From Brevibacterium yomogidense (GTDB lineage: Bacteria; Actinomycetota; Actinomycetes; Actinomycetales; Brevibacteriaceae): DNA of 64,000 bases. Made by a program: the position numbers and the translations under genes. Within the stretch, counting starts at the first letter, position 1, and every line of letters begins with the position of its first letter. Under the pieces are notes generated by a model. It was not told where the DNA came from, searched no databases, and saw only the letters and a program-made list of their open reading frames with translations. The stretch is taken from the NCBI RefSeq assembly GCF_900163715.1, contig NZ_FWFF01000001.1:496001-560000 (forward strand). Reading direction: 5' to 3'. Of this stretch, positions 24,592 to 33,391 are shown one piece after another.

Positions 24592-26112
24592 ATGGACAGG
24601 ATCCCCGTGAGCAGCAAGCAGCCGGTGTCGCCCGCGCAGGTCGCCGCGCCTCTGCTGGGTGGTGCGGGAACCCGCTTCGCCCGTGCGGATCGCCGCGGTG
24701 CGACCAGCATCGCCTGGGCCCTGATGGGCCTGTTCGGGCTGTCCGTGCTCGTGGGTCTGCTGCTGCAGGTGCCGTGCCAGACAGGCGGATACGAACTGCC
24801 GCGTGCGGGGTTCCGGCTGTGTCAGTCGCCCGTGGCGCTGGCGATGGGCAGCGACGCGCTCCCGGACGCCGCAGGACGTGTCACCTCAGGCCTTGCCGGC
24901 TTCGCGCCTCTGACCTACTGGTTCGTCATCCTCATGTCGAGTCTGGGCGCCACCGCGGGAGAGGCCATGGGCTTCCTCCTGGTCCTCAACACCGCAGCGT
25001 TCGCCGCCATGGGGGTGGGCGTGCTCGCACTGGCCCGGGCGCTGGGCTTCGGCGCACCCCGTTCGCGTGCGGTGAGCCTGTCGTGGGCCATGGTCGCCTT
25101 CGTGTCCCCGGTGATCGTGTTCAGCATCGGCCAGTCACTGGACCCCGTCGGCGTCGCGCTCGCGGTCTGGGCCTGCGTCCTGCTGAGCGGCGCACGCACC
25201 ACCCCGACGCTGCTGTCCGCGGGTGCGATGCTCGCCGTGGCGGCCTTCACCGGTCCGCTCGGGCTCATCGTGCTGGTGGGGGTCCTCATCGGTGCTTCAC
25301 GCGATCGGGGGAACGCGATCCTCGTGCTCGCCGGCTTCGCTCTCGCCTCGGGTCTCCTGACCCTGGCAGACGGACGGCTCCCCTCACGCCTGTCAGTCTG
25401 GATGGCCGACGCGGTGGATCGCGGATCGATCGCCTCCGTCGTCCTGGCTCAGGGGTGGGGCGACGAACCCACCTTCGTGACGGGTCTGCTGGTCGTCTGG
25501 ACGCTGGGCGTCGTCGCGATCACCGCTATGGCCGCGTCGCGGATGATGCTCGCCCCCACAGCCGCCGCCGAGGTCGCAGACACCGATGCTGACAACGCCA
25601 CTGCGGAAGACCTGTCCTCTTCCACGTCCTCTCGCCTGGATCTGCTGAGGAGGCTGGAGAAGACGGACGACGTCGCCCACCTGCAGCAGACGGTGCTCAC
25701 CATCACGGCCCTCCTGGCGCTGTCCGTGGTGGTGGCGCCCGGCTCGTCGACGTCGATGTCCCTGTGGCTGCTGCCGTTCGCCGCACTGTCGGTGCGTCTG
25801 CTCCCCGTGATGGGACTGTGGTTCCTCACAGAGCTCGGCTTCGCCATCGCGGTGCCGCTCGCGGATGTCACAGCACTGGACGAGTCTGCGGGACTGGATT
25901 CGACGTGGATGGGGCTGCTGACCCTGCTGCGCTTCTTCGCACTGACCCTCATCATGGCCTTCGCGCTCGACGAGCTCTTCCGCGCAGGCCGCAAGCGGGT
26001 CGCACGACGGCAGGAGGCTGCGCGTGCGATGGAGCTGAACCCGGCGCCCGGTCAGGCGGGTGCGGAGACGGCGCCCGATCAGGCTCCTGAGGAATCGTCG
26101 GGCACCGCGTAG
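24592..26112 (+). CDS. Multipass membrane protein, possible GT-C type glycosyltransferase
   Basis: 506 residues from the ATG at 24592; in-frame starts further upstream would read across the IS end. About ten hydrophobic helices are visible (for example SIAWALMGLFGLSVLVGLLL, YWFVILMSSLG, LVVWTLGVVAITAMAA). A central hydrophilic acidic segment (~360-390) and a basic C-terminus are also present. The segment between helices 1 and 2 (CQTGGYELPRAGFRLCQSPV) resembles the first periplasmic loop of the GT87-like protein that follows ponA1 in mycobacteria (Rv0051), and the place in the order is the same. Assignment to that family is by synteny and general topology. No catalytic residue is identified. 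The gene starts very close to the upstream TTAGGCT and may be leaderless. Confidence 0.6.
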   Translation: MDRIPVSSKQPVSPAQVAAPLLGGAGTRFARADRRGATSIAWALMGLFGLSVLVGLLLQVPCQTGGYELPRAGFRLCQSPVALAMGSDALPDAAGRVTSGLAGFAPLTYWFVILMSSLGATAGEAMGFLLVLNTAAFAAMGVGVLALARALGFGAPRSRAVSLSWAMVAFVSPVIVFSIGQSLDPVGVALAVWACVLLSGARTTPTLLSAGAMLAVAAFTGPLGLIVLVGVLIGASRDRGNAILVLAGFALASGLLTLADGRLPSRLSVWMADAVDRGSIASVVLAQGWGDEPTFVTGLLVVWTLGVVAITAMAASRMMLAPTAAAEVADTDADNATAEDLSSSTSSRLDLLRRLEKTDDVAHLQQTVLTITALLALSVVVAPGSSTSMSLWLLPFAALSVRLLPVMGLWFLTELGFAIAVPLADVTALDESAGLDSTWMGLLTLLRFFALTLIMAFALDELFRAGRKRVARRQEAARAMELNPAPGQAGAETAPDQAPEESSGTA

Positions 26113-26612
26113 CGACCCCCGACTGCGAGGAAGACGCAGTAGCCGATCATCGCAGCCAGATAGATCGAGACAGCGATGACTGATGTGATCCCGAACGGAC
26201 CTGCTGACTCAGTCCGCTGAGCCGTGAGTGCCACGGTGGTGCTGATGATCGCGACGAAGACGAATGTGATGCCCATGAGGAAGTCGATGTCGGCACGCAT
26301 ACGACGATTGAACGTCGGACGATTGTCCGGCGCCGTCCAGTAGGCGTGCGCGGCGCGGTCCGGCAGGTTGATCCACGACGCGTCGACGCGTGACACCAAT
26401 GCCTTCGAACCGACGGTGACGAGCAAGAGGAATGCTCCCAGCCCCATCATGACGAGGACGTGGCTCGACTTCGAGGCCCACGCGTTCACCTCACCGCTGG
26501 AGCCGACGTGCTGGGGGACGGTGTCCGGGCCGATCAGGAGGGTGAGCAGCAGCCCGCAGACGTAGACGACGATGCCGATCCGCAGAGTGAGGCGGCGGAG
26601 TGGGTCTCTCAT
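26079..26612 (-). CDS. Membrane protein with four predicted helices
   Basis: 177 residues from the ATG at 26612. Four hydrophobic helices are visible (IGIVVYVCGLLLTLLIG, VLVMMGLGAFLLLVTVGSKAL, MGITFVFVAIISTTVAL, TSVIAVSIYLAAMIGYCVFLAV), with the motif VPQHVGSSGEVNAWASKS between the first two. It resembles small uncharacterised DUF1648/SdpI-like membrane proteins of actinobacteria, but I do not recognise it firmly. Its 3' end overlaps the preceding plus-strand gene by 34 bp tail to tail, which is unusual and makes the two transcripts complementary at their ends. Confidence 0.65.
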   Translation of the reverse strand: MRDPLRRLTLRIGIVVYVCGLLLTLLIGPDTVPQHVGSSGEVNAWASKSSHVLVMMGLGAFLLLVTVGSKALVSRVDASWINLPDRAAHAYWTAPDNRPTFNRRMRADIDFLMGITFVFVAIISTTVALTAQRTESAGPFGITSVIAVSIYLAAMIGYCVFLAVGGRYAVPDDSSGA

Positions 26613-26778
26613 GGATCCAGCGTGCCACGCCGGAAGCGTGTGACGGCACGAGTCGTCGTGTGTCGTTCCGTGACGTTCCCGCCCGGACAGGATGGACGGG
26701 TCCCTAGCGTGCAGGTGAGGAGCGATGCACGGTGACCCGTCCATCGCGCAGGAATGTCCCGATCCACGAGGAGGACCC

Positions 26779-27585
26779 ATGTCCGTCGCCACTGACACCA
26801 CCACTGACACCGCCACTGACACCACCACTGCCAGCCCGGCCGTGACCGGATTCGATCGTGTGAGCCCGCTCGAACCGCTCGAGCTCCCCGGCGACGTCAT
26901 CGCCGGGCTCCCACCCACGAACACCGATGCGATCCCCCCGCTTGCCGACCACTGGAAGCAGCTGGACCTGCGGGAGATCCTCAGGCGCCCCGCAGCCTTC
27001 GTATCCATCGGGCAGTCGAACTCCTGCTATCGGCCGGGCGGAGCTCAGTACGCCGAGGGGCACGCGCATCGTGGCACGCTGGACAAGACCGTGCGAGCCG
27101 CTGCCGCCGCGCGGCGGGCCGGGAACTTCGCTTTCAACTGGGTGGGCTACTCGATCTTCCGCGACGACTACCCGAAGTCCGATTTCGACCGCGTGCAGTA
27201 CCACTCGTGGACCGGAGCGATCGACGCGACGCCGGAGCAGATCGCGTGGGACAACACCCTGGTGGGCGAACTGCGTGAACTCGTGGAGCCTGGTGACCGG
27301 GAATTCTTCGAGACGGCGTTCCAGACCGCCTTCGTCGGGACCGACCTCATGGGTGACCTGGCACGTCGCAGGGTCGAGGTCATCGTGCTCGCCGGCATCC
27401 ACCTGGACTGGTGCATCGAGGGCAACGCGCGAGCAGCGCGGGACAACGGCTTCCTGCCGATCGTCATCGGCGACACCACGGGAGCCCAGAAGCCCGAACA
27501 GGAGCAGGCCGCCTTCGAGCGCATCAACGAGTTCTTCGCTCCGGTCATCTCCACCGAGGAGTTCGTCGGCCTCCTGCAGGACTGA
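26779..27585 (+). CDS. Isochorismatase-fold cysteine hydrolase, non-canonical active site
   Basis: 268 residues from the ATG at 26779, preceded by GAGGAGG. Residues 5-16 are a Thr/Asp repeat (TDTTTDTATDTTT). The C-terminal half shows the isochorismatase-family nucleophile segment GIHLDWCIEGNARAARDNG followed by PIVIGDTTGA. The other two triad positions look changed. The N-terminal strand reads FVSIGQSNSC where DxQ is usual, and the lysine strand reads FFETAFQTAF. Family members act on isochorismate, nicotinamide or N-carbamoyl compounds; no substrate is assigned here. It converges with the flavin reductase gene, from which a palindromic segment separates it. Confidence 0.7.
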   Translation: MSVATDTTTDTATDTTTASPAVTGFDRVSPLEPLELPGDVIAGLPPTNTDAIPPLADHWKQLDLREILRRPAAFVSIGQSNSCYRPGGAQYAEGHAHRGTLDKTVRAAAAARRAGNFAFNWVGYSIFRDDYPKSDFDRVQYHSWTGAIDATPEQIAWDNTLVGELRELVEPGDREFFETAFQTAFVGTDLMGDLARRRVEVIVLAGIHLDWCIEGNARAARDNGFLPIVIGDTTGAQKPEQEQAAFERINEFFAPVISTEEFVGLLQD

Positions 27586-27667
27586 CGGCTGCTGAGCTGC
27601 CGGCTGCTGAGCTGCCGGCAGCTCAGCAGCTGACGGCTGTTCAGCAGCCGGGTGTTGAGCCGTCAGC
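27583..27667. repeat. Palindrome-rich intergenic segment, probable bidirectional terminator
   Basis: GCTGCTGAGCTGCC at 27603-27616 is followed without a gap by its exact complement at 27617-27630, a 28-bp perfect palindrome. A partial copy of the left arm precedes it, and an 8-bp inverted repeat (TGACGGCT/AGCCGTCA) follows. It fills the whole space between two convergent genes. Confidence 0.6.
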
Positions 27668-27675
27668 TCCGCTGC

Positions 27676-28302
27676 TCACTGCGGGTTGCCGCCGCCGTGC
27701 GGCCGCGGGGCCGATAAGACGTCGCCCAGGGAGCCCCACTCATTGCGACCCAGACGGGCCAGGGGATCCAGGTCCTGCGCGAGCGGCAGGGTGCGTCCCC
27801 GCGCATCGGTGCTCAGCGTGCGGGTGTCCACAGCGACGTGGACGACCCGCCCCAGCACCATGAAGCTGTCGCCCACCGGGATGATGCGTTCGACGGTGCA
27901 CTCCATGACGGCTGGGGACGATGCCACGCGCGGCGGGGCGACGACGGCGGAGGGCTCCTGGGCGACCGCGGCGGCCTCGAACTCGCTGACCTCCGGCGCG
28001 TAGCCGGCGGACGTCTGGTTGGCCTCCTCGAACTGCGGCCGGGAGACGAGCGAGACGGTGAACTCGCCGGTCGCCTCGGCGTTGGCGAGGGTGTCCTTGC
28101 GGCCGGTGGAGGAGAACATGACGACCGGCGGCGTCTCGGAGACCATCGTGAAGAACGAGTGCGGGGCGAGGTTCGCGACGCCTGCGTCGTCAGTCGTGCC
28201 CACCCACGCGATCGGGCGTGGGATCAGGATCGACTTCATGAGCAGCGTCGTCTCGCGGTCGCCCAGTGCGATCGGCTCGAATTCTGTACGTTGTGGTCGC
28301 AT
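27676..28302 (-). CDS. Flavin reductase-like (FMN-binding split-barrel) protein
   Basis: 208 residues from the ATG at 28302. The N-terminal half has the DIM6/NTAB flavin reductase pattern: LLMKSILIPRPIAWVGTTDD, ANLAPHSFFTMVSETPPVVMFSS, KDTLANAEATGEFTVSLVS, with the phosphate-binding SFF region. Such proteins bind FMN and either reduce it with NAD(P)H or act as flavin-linked enzymes of unknown substrate. The 313 bp upstream, shared with the divergent surface-protein gene, show no further gene. Confidence 0.85.
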   Translation of the reverse strand: MRPQRTEFEPIALGDRETTLLMKSILIPRPIAWVGTTDDAGVANLAPHSFFTMVSETPPVVMFSSTGRKDTLANAEATGEFTVSLVSRPQFEEANQTSAGYAPEVSEFEAAAVAQEPSAVVAPPRVASSPAVMECTVERIIPVGDSFMVLGRVVHVAVDTRTLSTDARGRTLPLAQDLDPLARLGRNEWGSLGDVLSAPRPHGGGNPQ

Positions 28303-28615
28303 GAGGTCAGTATGCCAGGCGGTTCGCCGGATCCTCTGCGTTGAGCAGATGCACGGCTCTGACCTCGACGTATCTGTGCCACCTCCGGACGAACCGCCGC
28401 ATGCCCGGTTCATGAGGCGCACATCTCTCTTTCGAATCACGAAACGTTGAGCTATCTTGAAGGCGGCGCTCGAGGTGGCCGAACGGACCATCATCGGGCC
28501 GCGAGCGCACGCTTCGTGCCTGCCCGCAGTCGCAGGAGTGCAGTGCACTCGCTGTGGAGAGTCGCACAACCGAGCGGACTCGCGGGGCGGGGAACTGACA
28601 GAGAGTGGACTGGTA

Positions 28616-30028
28616 GTGAGAACTGAACGTGTGAAATGGGGCGCTCTGGCAGCAGCGTCCGCGCTGATCTTCGCCGGCCTGGTGCCGACCGCGGCACAGG
28701 CGAGCCCAGCCGCAGCCTCGGCTGAACGATCTGCTGCGGCGGCAGCAGACGGAGATGTGGAAGCCGCGTCTCCCGGCCAGGAGGCCACGGATCTGACGAG
28801 TGGCGACCTGACCGCCGATGATCTGGTGGAGACGCTGATCGGCGAGGGCATCACCTACTCGAACGCCGTGTACACGGGCGCCGCCGAGGGTGCCGGTGAG
28901 GTGACCGGCATGAGCGCTGTCGGTGTGGAGGGCGGCGTCGCCCTGTCCTCGGGAAGCATCGCGGACAGCGACCTCGGTCCGTCGTCGGTCCTGGGGCCGA
29001 ACGAACTCACCGGGAACACCTCTGTTCTCGGAGTGCCAGGCGATTCTGACCTGAATCTGATCGTCGATCCCCTGACCACCATGGATGCGTCAGTCCTCGA
29101 GTTCGACTTCGTTCCGGATACGGACCAGGTGAAGTTCACGTACGTGTTCGGATCTGATGAGTACAACGAGTACGTCGACTCGGACTACAACGACGTGTTC
29201 GGCTTCTACGTCAATGGCAGCAACTGTGCTGTCGTCGACACGGACGAGGGCACTGCTCCGGTCACGATCAACACGATCAACAACGGCGTGAACTCGTCCC
29301 TGTACAACGACAATGATGCGGAGGCCGGCCACCCCCACGAGACGGAGATGGACGGCTTCACCGAGCCGTTGGTCTGTGCTTCCGACGTCACACCCGGTGA
29401 GACGAACCACGTGAAGCTGGCAATCGCTGATACGGCTGACGCCACCCGTGACTCCGCAGTGCTGATCTCTGCGGGGACATTCGCGGCGAACACTGCGCCG
29501 ACCGCGGAGGACGCGACCTACACGACCACCATCGACACCCCCGTCAGCACACCGCTGGTGGCCTCCGACCCGGACGGTGACGAGCTCACCTACACGGTGG
29601 TCGAGGAGCCGGCGGAAGGCACCCTGAGCGGGGACGCTCCGGATCTGACGTACACGCCGGCCGAGGGCTACGAAGGGCAGGAGACCTTCACATTCACGGC
29701 GAACGACGGCGCGGAAGACTCGAACGTCGCGACGGTGACGGTCAACGTCGTTGACGAGGCTCCTACGGCCGAGCCGACGGTCGAGCCCACGGCCGAACCG
29801 ACACAGGAGCCGTCCGCGGAGCCCACTGACGATCCGACCACGAGCCCATCGCCGGCTCCGTCGGAGACGCCAGCACCGGCGCCTGAGCCCGAGCCGTCCG
29901 CGGATCCCCAGCCCGGCGAGGATCTGCCGCGCACGGGTTCAGATATCGGTGTCGCACTGACAGCGGGTGGCCTGCTGACCGCCGCAGGTGCAGTGTTCCT
30001 GTTCATCGCCCGTCGTCGCAGGGCATGA
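28616..30028 (+). CDS. LPXTG cell-wall-anchored protein with choice-of-anchor L domain
   Basis: 470 residues from a GTG at 28616. The signal peptide is KWGALAAASALIFAGLVPTAAQA. Residues ~70-280 match the choice-of-anchor L type (FTYVFGSDEYNEYVDSDYNDVFGFYVNG). Next comes a cadherin/VCBS-like beta domain (~285-375, TAPTAEDATYTTTIDTPVS). A Pro/Glu/Thr-repeat wall-spanning stalk follows (EPTVEPTAEPTQEP). The sortase signal is LPRTG, with a final hydrophobic helix and an RRRRA tail. It is therefore secreted and linked to peptidoglycan by a sortase. The ligand is unknown; adhesion or surface-layer roles are possible. Confidence 0.88.
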   Translation: MRTERVKWGALAAASALIFAGLVPTAAQASPAAASAERSAAAAADGDVEAASPGQEATDLTSGDLTADDLVETLIGEGITYSNAVYTGAAEGAGEVTGMSAVGVEGGVALSSGSIADSDLGPSSVLGPNELTGNTSVLGVPGDSDLNLIVDPLTTMDASVLEFDFVPDTDQVKFTYVFGSDEYNEYVDSDYNDVFGFYVNGSNCAVVDTDEGTAPVTINTINNGVNSSLYNDNDAEAGHPHETEMDGFTEPLVCASDVTPGETNHVKLAIADTADATRDSAVLISAGTFAANTAPTAEDATYTTTIDTPVSTPLVASDPDGDELTYTVVEEPAEGTLSGDAPDLTYTPAEGYEGQETFTFTANDGAEDSNVATVTVNVVDEAPTAEPTVEPTAEPTQEPSAEPTDDPTTSPSPAPSETPAPAPEPEPSADPQPGEDLPRTGSDIGVALTAGGLLTAAGAVFLFIARRRRA

Positions 30029-30079
30029 GTCTGAGTCGAGCCAGGGCCTCACACTGAGAGGCACCGGCGCGAGGAGCTG

Positions 30080-30115
30080 AAGGGGTGGGGCACTCGACAG
30101 AGTGCCCCACCCCTT
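30080..30115 (+). terminator. Terminator-like hairpin after the LPXTG gene
   Basis: A perfect 15-bp stem (AAGGGGTGGGGCACT at 30080-30094, complement at 30101-30115) around a 6-nt loop, 51 bp after the stop codon. It insulates the rpsF operon from the surface-protein gene. Confidence 0.8.
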
Positions 30116-30221
30116 CTGACTCCCGGCAGCAGAGGTGCGAGGCTCTCTACTCGTGCGGTAGACTCAGACGGCTGTCCTGTGCGCCCCTGTGCGCAGAACC
30201 ACTGGGCAGCGCAACGCAATT

Positions 30222-30276
30222 ACCCTCCTGCCACGGATGGACCGTGGCCGCTGAGACCAGAGGAGGTGGGTGACAC
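30222..30276 (+). promoter_or_regulatory. Structured rpsF leader, probable S6:S18 autoregulatory element
   Basis: CCTCCT at 30224-30229 is exactly complementary to the rpsF Shine-Dalgarno AGGAGG at 30261-30266. Between them lies a perfect hairpin CCACGG-ATGGA-CCGTGG (30231-30247), followed immediately by CCG at 30248-30250. A CCG next to a hairpin within a closing helix is the hallmark of the S6:S18-binding motif found ahead of rpsF in many bacteria. S6:S18 binding would hold the ribosome binding site closed. A possible -10 box (TAGACT) lies at 30159. Confidence 0.6.
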
Positions 30277-30567
30277 ATGCGTAAGTACGAGCTCATGCTC
30301 ATCCTCGATCCAGAGATCGACGAGCGCTCCGTGAACACCAATGTCGAGAAGCTCTTGAAGGTCGTGCCCGCGCAGGGCGGGACCGTCGACAACGTGGATG
30401 TCTGGGGCCGTCGCCGCTTCGCGTACGAGATCAACAAGAAGTCGGAAGGCTTCTACGTGGTCATCGATCTGAACGCGGATCCGGAGACTGTGAAGGAACT
30501 CGATCGCCAGCTCGGACTCAACGAGTCCGTCATGCGCACGAAGATCCTTCGCCCCGACGCCAAGTGA
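30277..30567 (+). CDS. rpsF: Ribosomal protein bS6
   Basis: 96 residues, full length. It has the typical start [16 protein letters not shown], the RNA-contacting [18 protein letters not shown] and the [24 protein letters not shown] segment. It pairs with bS18 (encoded two genes downstream) on the 30S platform. It is the first gene of rpsF-ssb-rpsR-rplI, with the ribosome binding site AGGAGG located inside the foldable leader. Confidence 0.98.
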   Translation: MRKYELMLILDPEIDERSVNTNVEKLLKVVPAQGGTVDNVDVWGRRRFAYEINKKSEGFYVVIDLNADPETVKELDRQLGLNESVMRTKILRPDAK

Positions 30568-30674
30568 CCGCACCCGCGGTCTGATCCCACGGTTCGGATC
30601 CTTCCGGGTCCGACCCCACATCCCCACCCATCCACTCGAGTCGCACCACAACACTGCGCAGCAGAGGAGTCATC

Positions 30675-31289
30675 ATGGCAGGCGAGACAGTCATCACCGT
30701 CGTCGGAAACGTCACTGCTGACCCGGAGCTGAGGTTCACCGCGAACGGCGCAGCCGTCGCGAACTTCACCGTGGCGTCCACGCCGCGGACCTTCGACCGT
30801 CAGACCAGTGAATGGCGCGACGGGGAGACCCTCTTCCTGCGCTGCAGCGCGTGGCGCGAAATGGCCGAGAACGTCGCGGAGACGCTGTCACGCGGCACCC
30901 GCGTCGTCGCGCAGGGCCGGCTGCGGTCCCGCACCTTCGACACGAAGGAGGGCGAACGCCGCACGGTGTTCGAGCTCGACGTCGACGAAGTCGGCCCCAG
31001 CCTCCGCTATGCCTCCGCGAACGTCACGAAGAACGAGCGCGGCGGCGGATTCAGCGGCGGTGGCCAGGGCGGCCAGCAGGGCGGATTCGGTGGCGGAGGC
31101 CAGGGTGGCGGCCAGCAGGGAGGGTTCGGCGGAGGCCGTGCCCCCCAGCAGGGAAGCCAGCAGGGCGGTCAGTGGGGAGCCAACCCGCAGCAGGGCGGAC
31201 GCCCTGCGCAGGAGGACCCGTGGGCGTCGTCGAACCCGCAGAGCGGTGGCGGTTGGGGCAGCCCGACCAACGACGAACCACCGTTCTGA
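30675..31289 (+). CDS. ssb: Single-stranded DNA-binding protein
   Basis: 204 residues. The OB fold covers ~1-120 ([23 protein letters not shown] ... [22 protein letters not shown]). A Gly/Gln-rich linker (GGGQGG repeats) follows, with the conserved acidic tip DEPPF that recruits replication and repair partners. It coats ssDNA at the fork. It lies 107 bp after rpsF and 33 bp before rpsR in the usual operon. Confidence 0.97.
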   Translation: MAGETVITVVGNVTADPELRFTANGAAVANFTVASTPRTFDRQTSEWRDGETLFLRCSAWREMAENVAETLSRGTRVVAQGRLRSRTFDTKEGERRTVFELDVDEVGPSLRYASANVTKNERGGGFSGGGQGGQQGGFGGGGQGGGQQGGFGGGRAPQQGSQQGGQWGANPQQGGRPAQEDPWASSNPQSGGGWGSPTNDEPPF

Positions 31290-31322
31290 TCGTTACTTCT
31301 CACATTCACACAGGAGCACATC

Positions 31323-31562
31323 ATGGCGAAGCCGGATCCCCGGAAGCCCATCAAGAAGAAGGCCAACCCGCTCAAGCGCGGGGAAGCCGCAACCATCACC
31401 TACAAGGACACCGCGACGCTGCGCAAGTTCATCTCGGACCGCGGCAAGATCCGCGCCCGTCGCGTCACCGGTGTCTCCGTGCAGGAACAGCGCATCATCG
31501 CGAAGGCCGTGAAGAACGCCCGCGAAATGGCGCTGCTCCCGTACACCGGCGTCGGCCGCTGA
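31323..31562 (+). CDS. rpsR: Ribosomal protein bS18
   Basis: 79 residues, full length. It carries the conserved [29 protein letters not shown] core and ends [10 protein letters not shown]. No CxxC zinc motif is present at the N-terminus ([20 protein letters not shown]), so it is the zinc-free (C-minus) type. It binds next to bS6 on the 30S subunit. A good ribosome binding site (AGGAG) precedes it. Confidence 0.97.
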   Translation: MAKPDPRKPIKKKANPLKRGEAATITYKDTATLRKFISDRGKIRARRVTGVSVQEQRIIAKAVKNAREMALLPYTGVGR

Positions 31563-31577
31563 TAGGAGGAGAGAAGA

Positions 31578-32036
31578 ATGGCAACCAGGAAGCTCATCCT
31601 CACCCAGGAAGTCGACCGTCTCGGCGCTGCCGGTGACGTCGTCGAGGTGCGGGCCGGATACGCCCGCAACCTGCTCATCCCGCGCGGTCTGGCCACTCCG
31701 TGGTCGGCCGGTGCGCAGAAGCAGATCGACGCACTCCGGAAGGCCCGTCAGGCCCGCCAGATCGCCGATCGCGACGAGGCACTCGCCCTCAAGGGCAAGA
31801 TCGAGTCGACGACGGCTCGCATCGAGATGAAGTCGGGCAAGGGCGGACGCCTGTTCGGCGCCGTCACCTCGGCGCTCGTCGCCGACGCGGTCAGCACGGC
31901 AGTCGGCGCGCAGTTCGACCGTCGTCAGGTGGCCCTGCCGGGCCACGTGAAGGCCGCCGGTCTGCACACCGCGACCGTCCGCGTCCACGACGAGATCACC
32001 GCGAACGCCAAGTTCGAGGTCATCGGCAAGGCCTGA
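31578..32036 (+). CDS. rplI: Ribosomal protein bL9
   Basis: 152 residues. It has an N-terminal globular domain (KLILTQEVDRLGAAGDVVEVRAGYARNLLIPRGLA), a connecting helix rich in Lys/Arg/Ala, and a C-terminal domain ending in HDEITANAKFEVIGKA. It binds 23S rRNA at the base of the L1 stalk. It lies 15 bp after rpsR, with TAGGAGGAG as ribosome binding site. In mycobacteria dnaB follows rplI closely; here dnaB is ~27.7 kb further on. Confidence 0.97.
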   Translation: MATRKLILTQEVDRLGAAGDVVEVRAGYARNLLIPRGLATPWSAGAQKQIDALRKARQARQIADRDEALALKGKIESTTARIEMKSGKGGRLFGAVTSALVADAVSTAVGAQFDRRQVALPGHVKAAGLHTATVRVHDEITANAKFEVIGKA

Positions 32037-32083
32037 TCGCACAGATCAGTGCCGGAGGCGCGTGAGCGTCGCCGCATGACGGT

Positions 32084-32121
32084 CGAGGCCCCGGGAACCC
32101 GCACAGGTTCCCGGGGCCTCG
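32084..32121. terminator. Bidirectional terminator hairpin between rplI and codA
   Basis: A perfect 16-bp stem (CGAGGCCCCGGGAACC at 32084-32099, complement at 32106-32121) with a 6-nt loop. It lies between the convergent rplI operon and codA and is GC-rich without a T-run. It marks the left boundary of the metabolic island. Confidence 0.8.
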
Positions 32122-32152
32122 GCCGTTGTGAGCCTCCGCAGAGACGTGGTCC

Positions 32153-33391
32153 TCAGAAGAGGATCTCCGTGGTGGCCGGTTCCGTCCGCACGAGCTGCCG
32201 CCCCTCGCGGTAGGAGGCGATGACCGGAGCGTTGAAGCTCAGCGCGTCGTACCACGTGGGCGCATCGAGGATGATGAAGCTCGCAGGACGCCCGACCCCG
32301 AAGCCGTAGTCCTCCGCACCCAGATGCAGGGTGCGCGCCGCGTTGTGCGTGATGAACCGATAGCTCTGGTCGATCTCCTGCTTGCCCATCATCTGCGTCA
32401 CGTGCAGTCCGTTGAAGACCACATCGCGCAGGTTCCCCGTGCCGAGCGGATTCCACGGATCGACGATGTCGTCCTGTCCGAAGCTCACGTTGATGCCGGC
32501 ATCCGTCAGCTCCTTGACCCGCGTGACCCCGCGCCGCTTCGGATACGTGTCCATGCGGCCCTGCAGGTGCGTGTTCACCAGGGGGTTGGACACGAAGTTG
32601 ATGCCGCTCATCGTCAGCAGGCGCAGCAGCTTCGTGAAGTACGCATTGTTGTACGAGTGCGTCGCCGTGGTGTGGCTGGCGGTCACGCGGTCGCGCAGGC
32701 CCATCTCCAGCGCGCGCGTCGCGAGCGTCTCCAGTCCGCGCGCCGCCTCATCGTCGATCTCGTCGCAGTGCACATCGACGAGCAGACCGAACTCCTCCGC
32801 CAGGCTGCACGCGAAGTTCAGCGAATCGACGGAGTACTCGCGCGTGAACTCGAAGTGCGGGATCGCCCCGATCACATCGACGCCCATCCCCGCTGCCCGC
32901 CGCATGAGGTCCTCGCCGTCCGGGAAGGACTGGATGCCCTCCTGGGGGAACGCAACGATCTGCAGCGTGACGAAGTCCTTGAGCTCATCGCGCAGCTCGA
33001 GCATCGCGTGCAGGGCCGTCAGCTCCGGGTCCGTGACATCGACGTGCGTGCGCACGTACTGGATGCCGAAGCGCGCCTGCTGTCGCACAGCGCGGTTGAC
33101 GCGCTCCTTCACATCCTCGACGGTGAGCGAGCGCTTCCGCTCACTCCACACCTCGATGCCCTCGAACAGGGTGCCGGATTCGTTCCAGCGCGGTTCACCC
33201 GCGGTGAGCGCGGAATCGAGGTGGACGTGCGATTCGATGATCGGGGGCAGCCCCAGCCGCCCCTCCGCGTCGAACACCTCTTCGTCGGCCAGCGGCTCGA
33301 GGTGGTCCTCGATGGCCGCGAACACGCCATCCGCGACGCGGACATCGCTGGCCTCGTCCGCATCGTCAATCCGCAGATTCCGAAACAGCAT
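32153..33391 (-). CDS. codA: Cytosine deaminase (amidohydrolase family)
   Basis: 412 residues from the ATG at 33391. The metal ligands are ESHVHLDS (His55, His57), VDVHCDEIDDE and the SHTTA strand. The catalytic aspartate motif is GQDDIVDPWNPLG, characteristic of bacterial CodA. It converts cytosine to uracil and ammonia, and may also act on related hydroxypyrimidines or isoguanine. The first 26 bp overlap the end of codB, so the pair is a coupled codB-codA operon. It feeds uracil into the dihydropyrimidine pathway encoded next to it. Confidence 0.92.
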   Translation of the reverse strand: MLFRNLRIDDADEASDVRVADGVFAAIEDHLEPLADEEVFDAEGRLGLPPIIESHVHLDSALTAGEPRWNESGTLFEGIEVWSERKRSLTVEDVKERVNRAVRQQARFGIQYVRTHVDVTDPELTALHAMLELRDELKDFVTLQIVAFPQEGIQSFPDGEDLMRRAAGMGVDVIGAIPHFEFTREYSVDSLNFACSLAEEFGLLVDVHCDEIDDEAARGLETLATRALEMGLRDRVTASHTTATHSYNNAYFTKLLRLLTMSGINFVSNPLVNTHLQGRMDTYPKRRGVTRVKELTDAGINVSFGQDDIVDPWNPLGTGNLRDVVFNGLHVTQMMGKQEIDQSYRFITHNAARTLHLGAEDYGFGVGRPASFIILDAPTWYDALSFNAPVIASYREGRQLVRTEPATTEILF

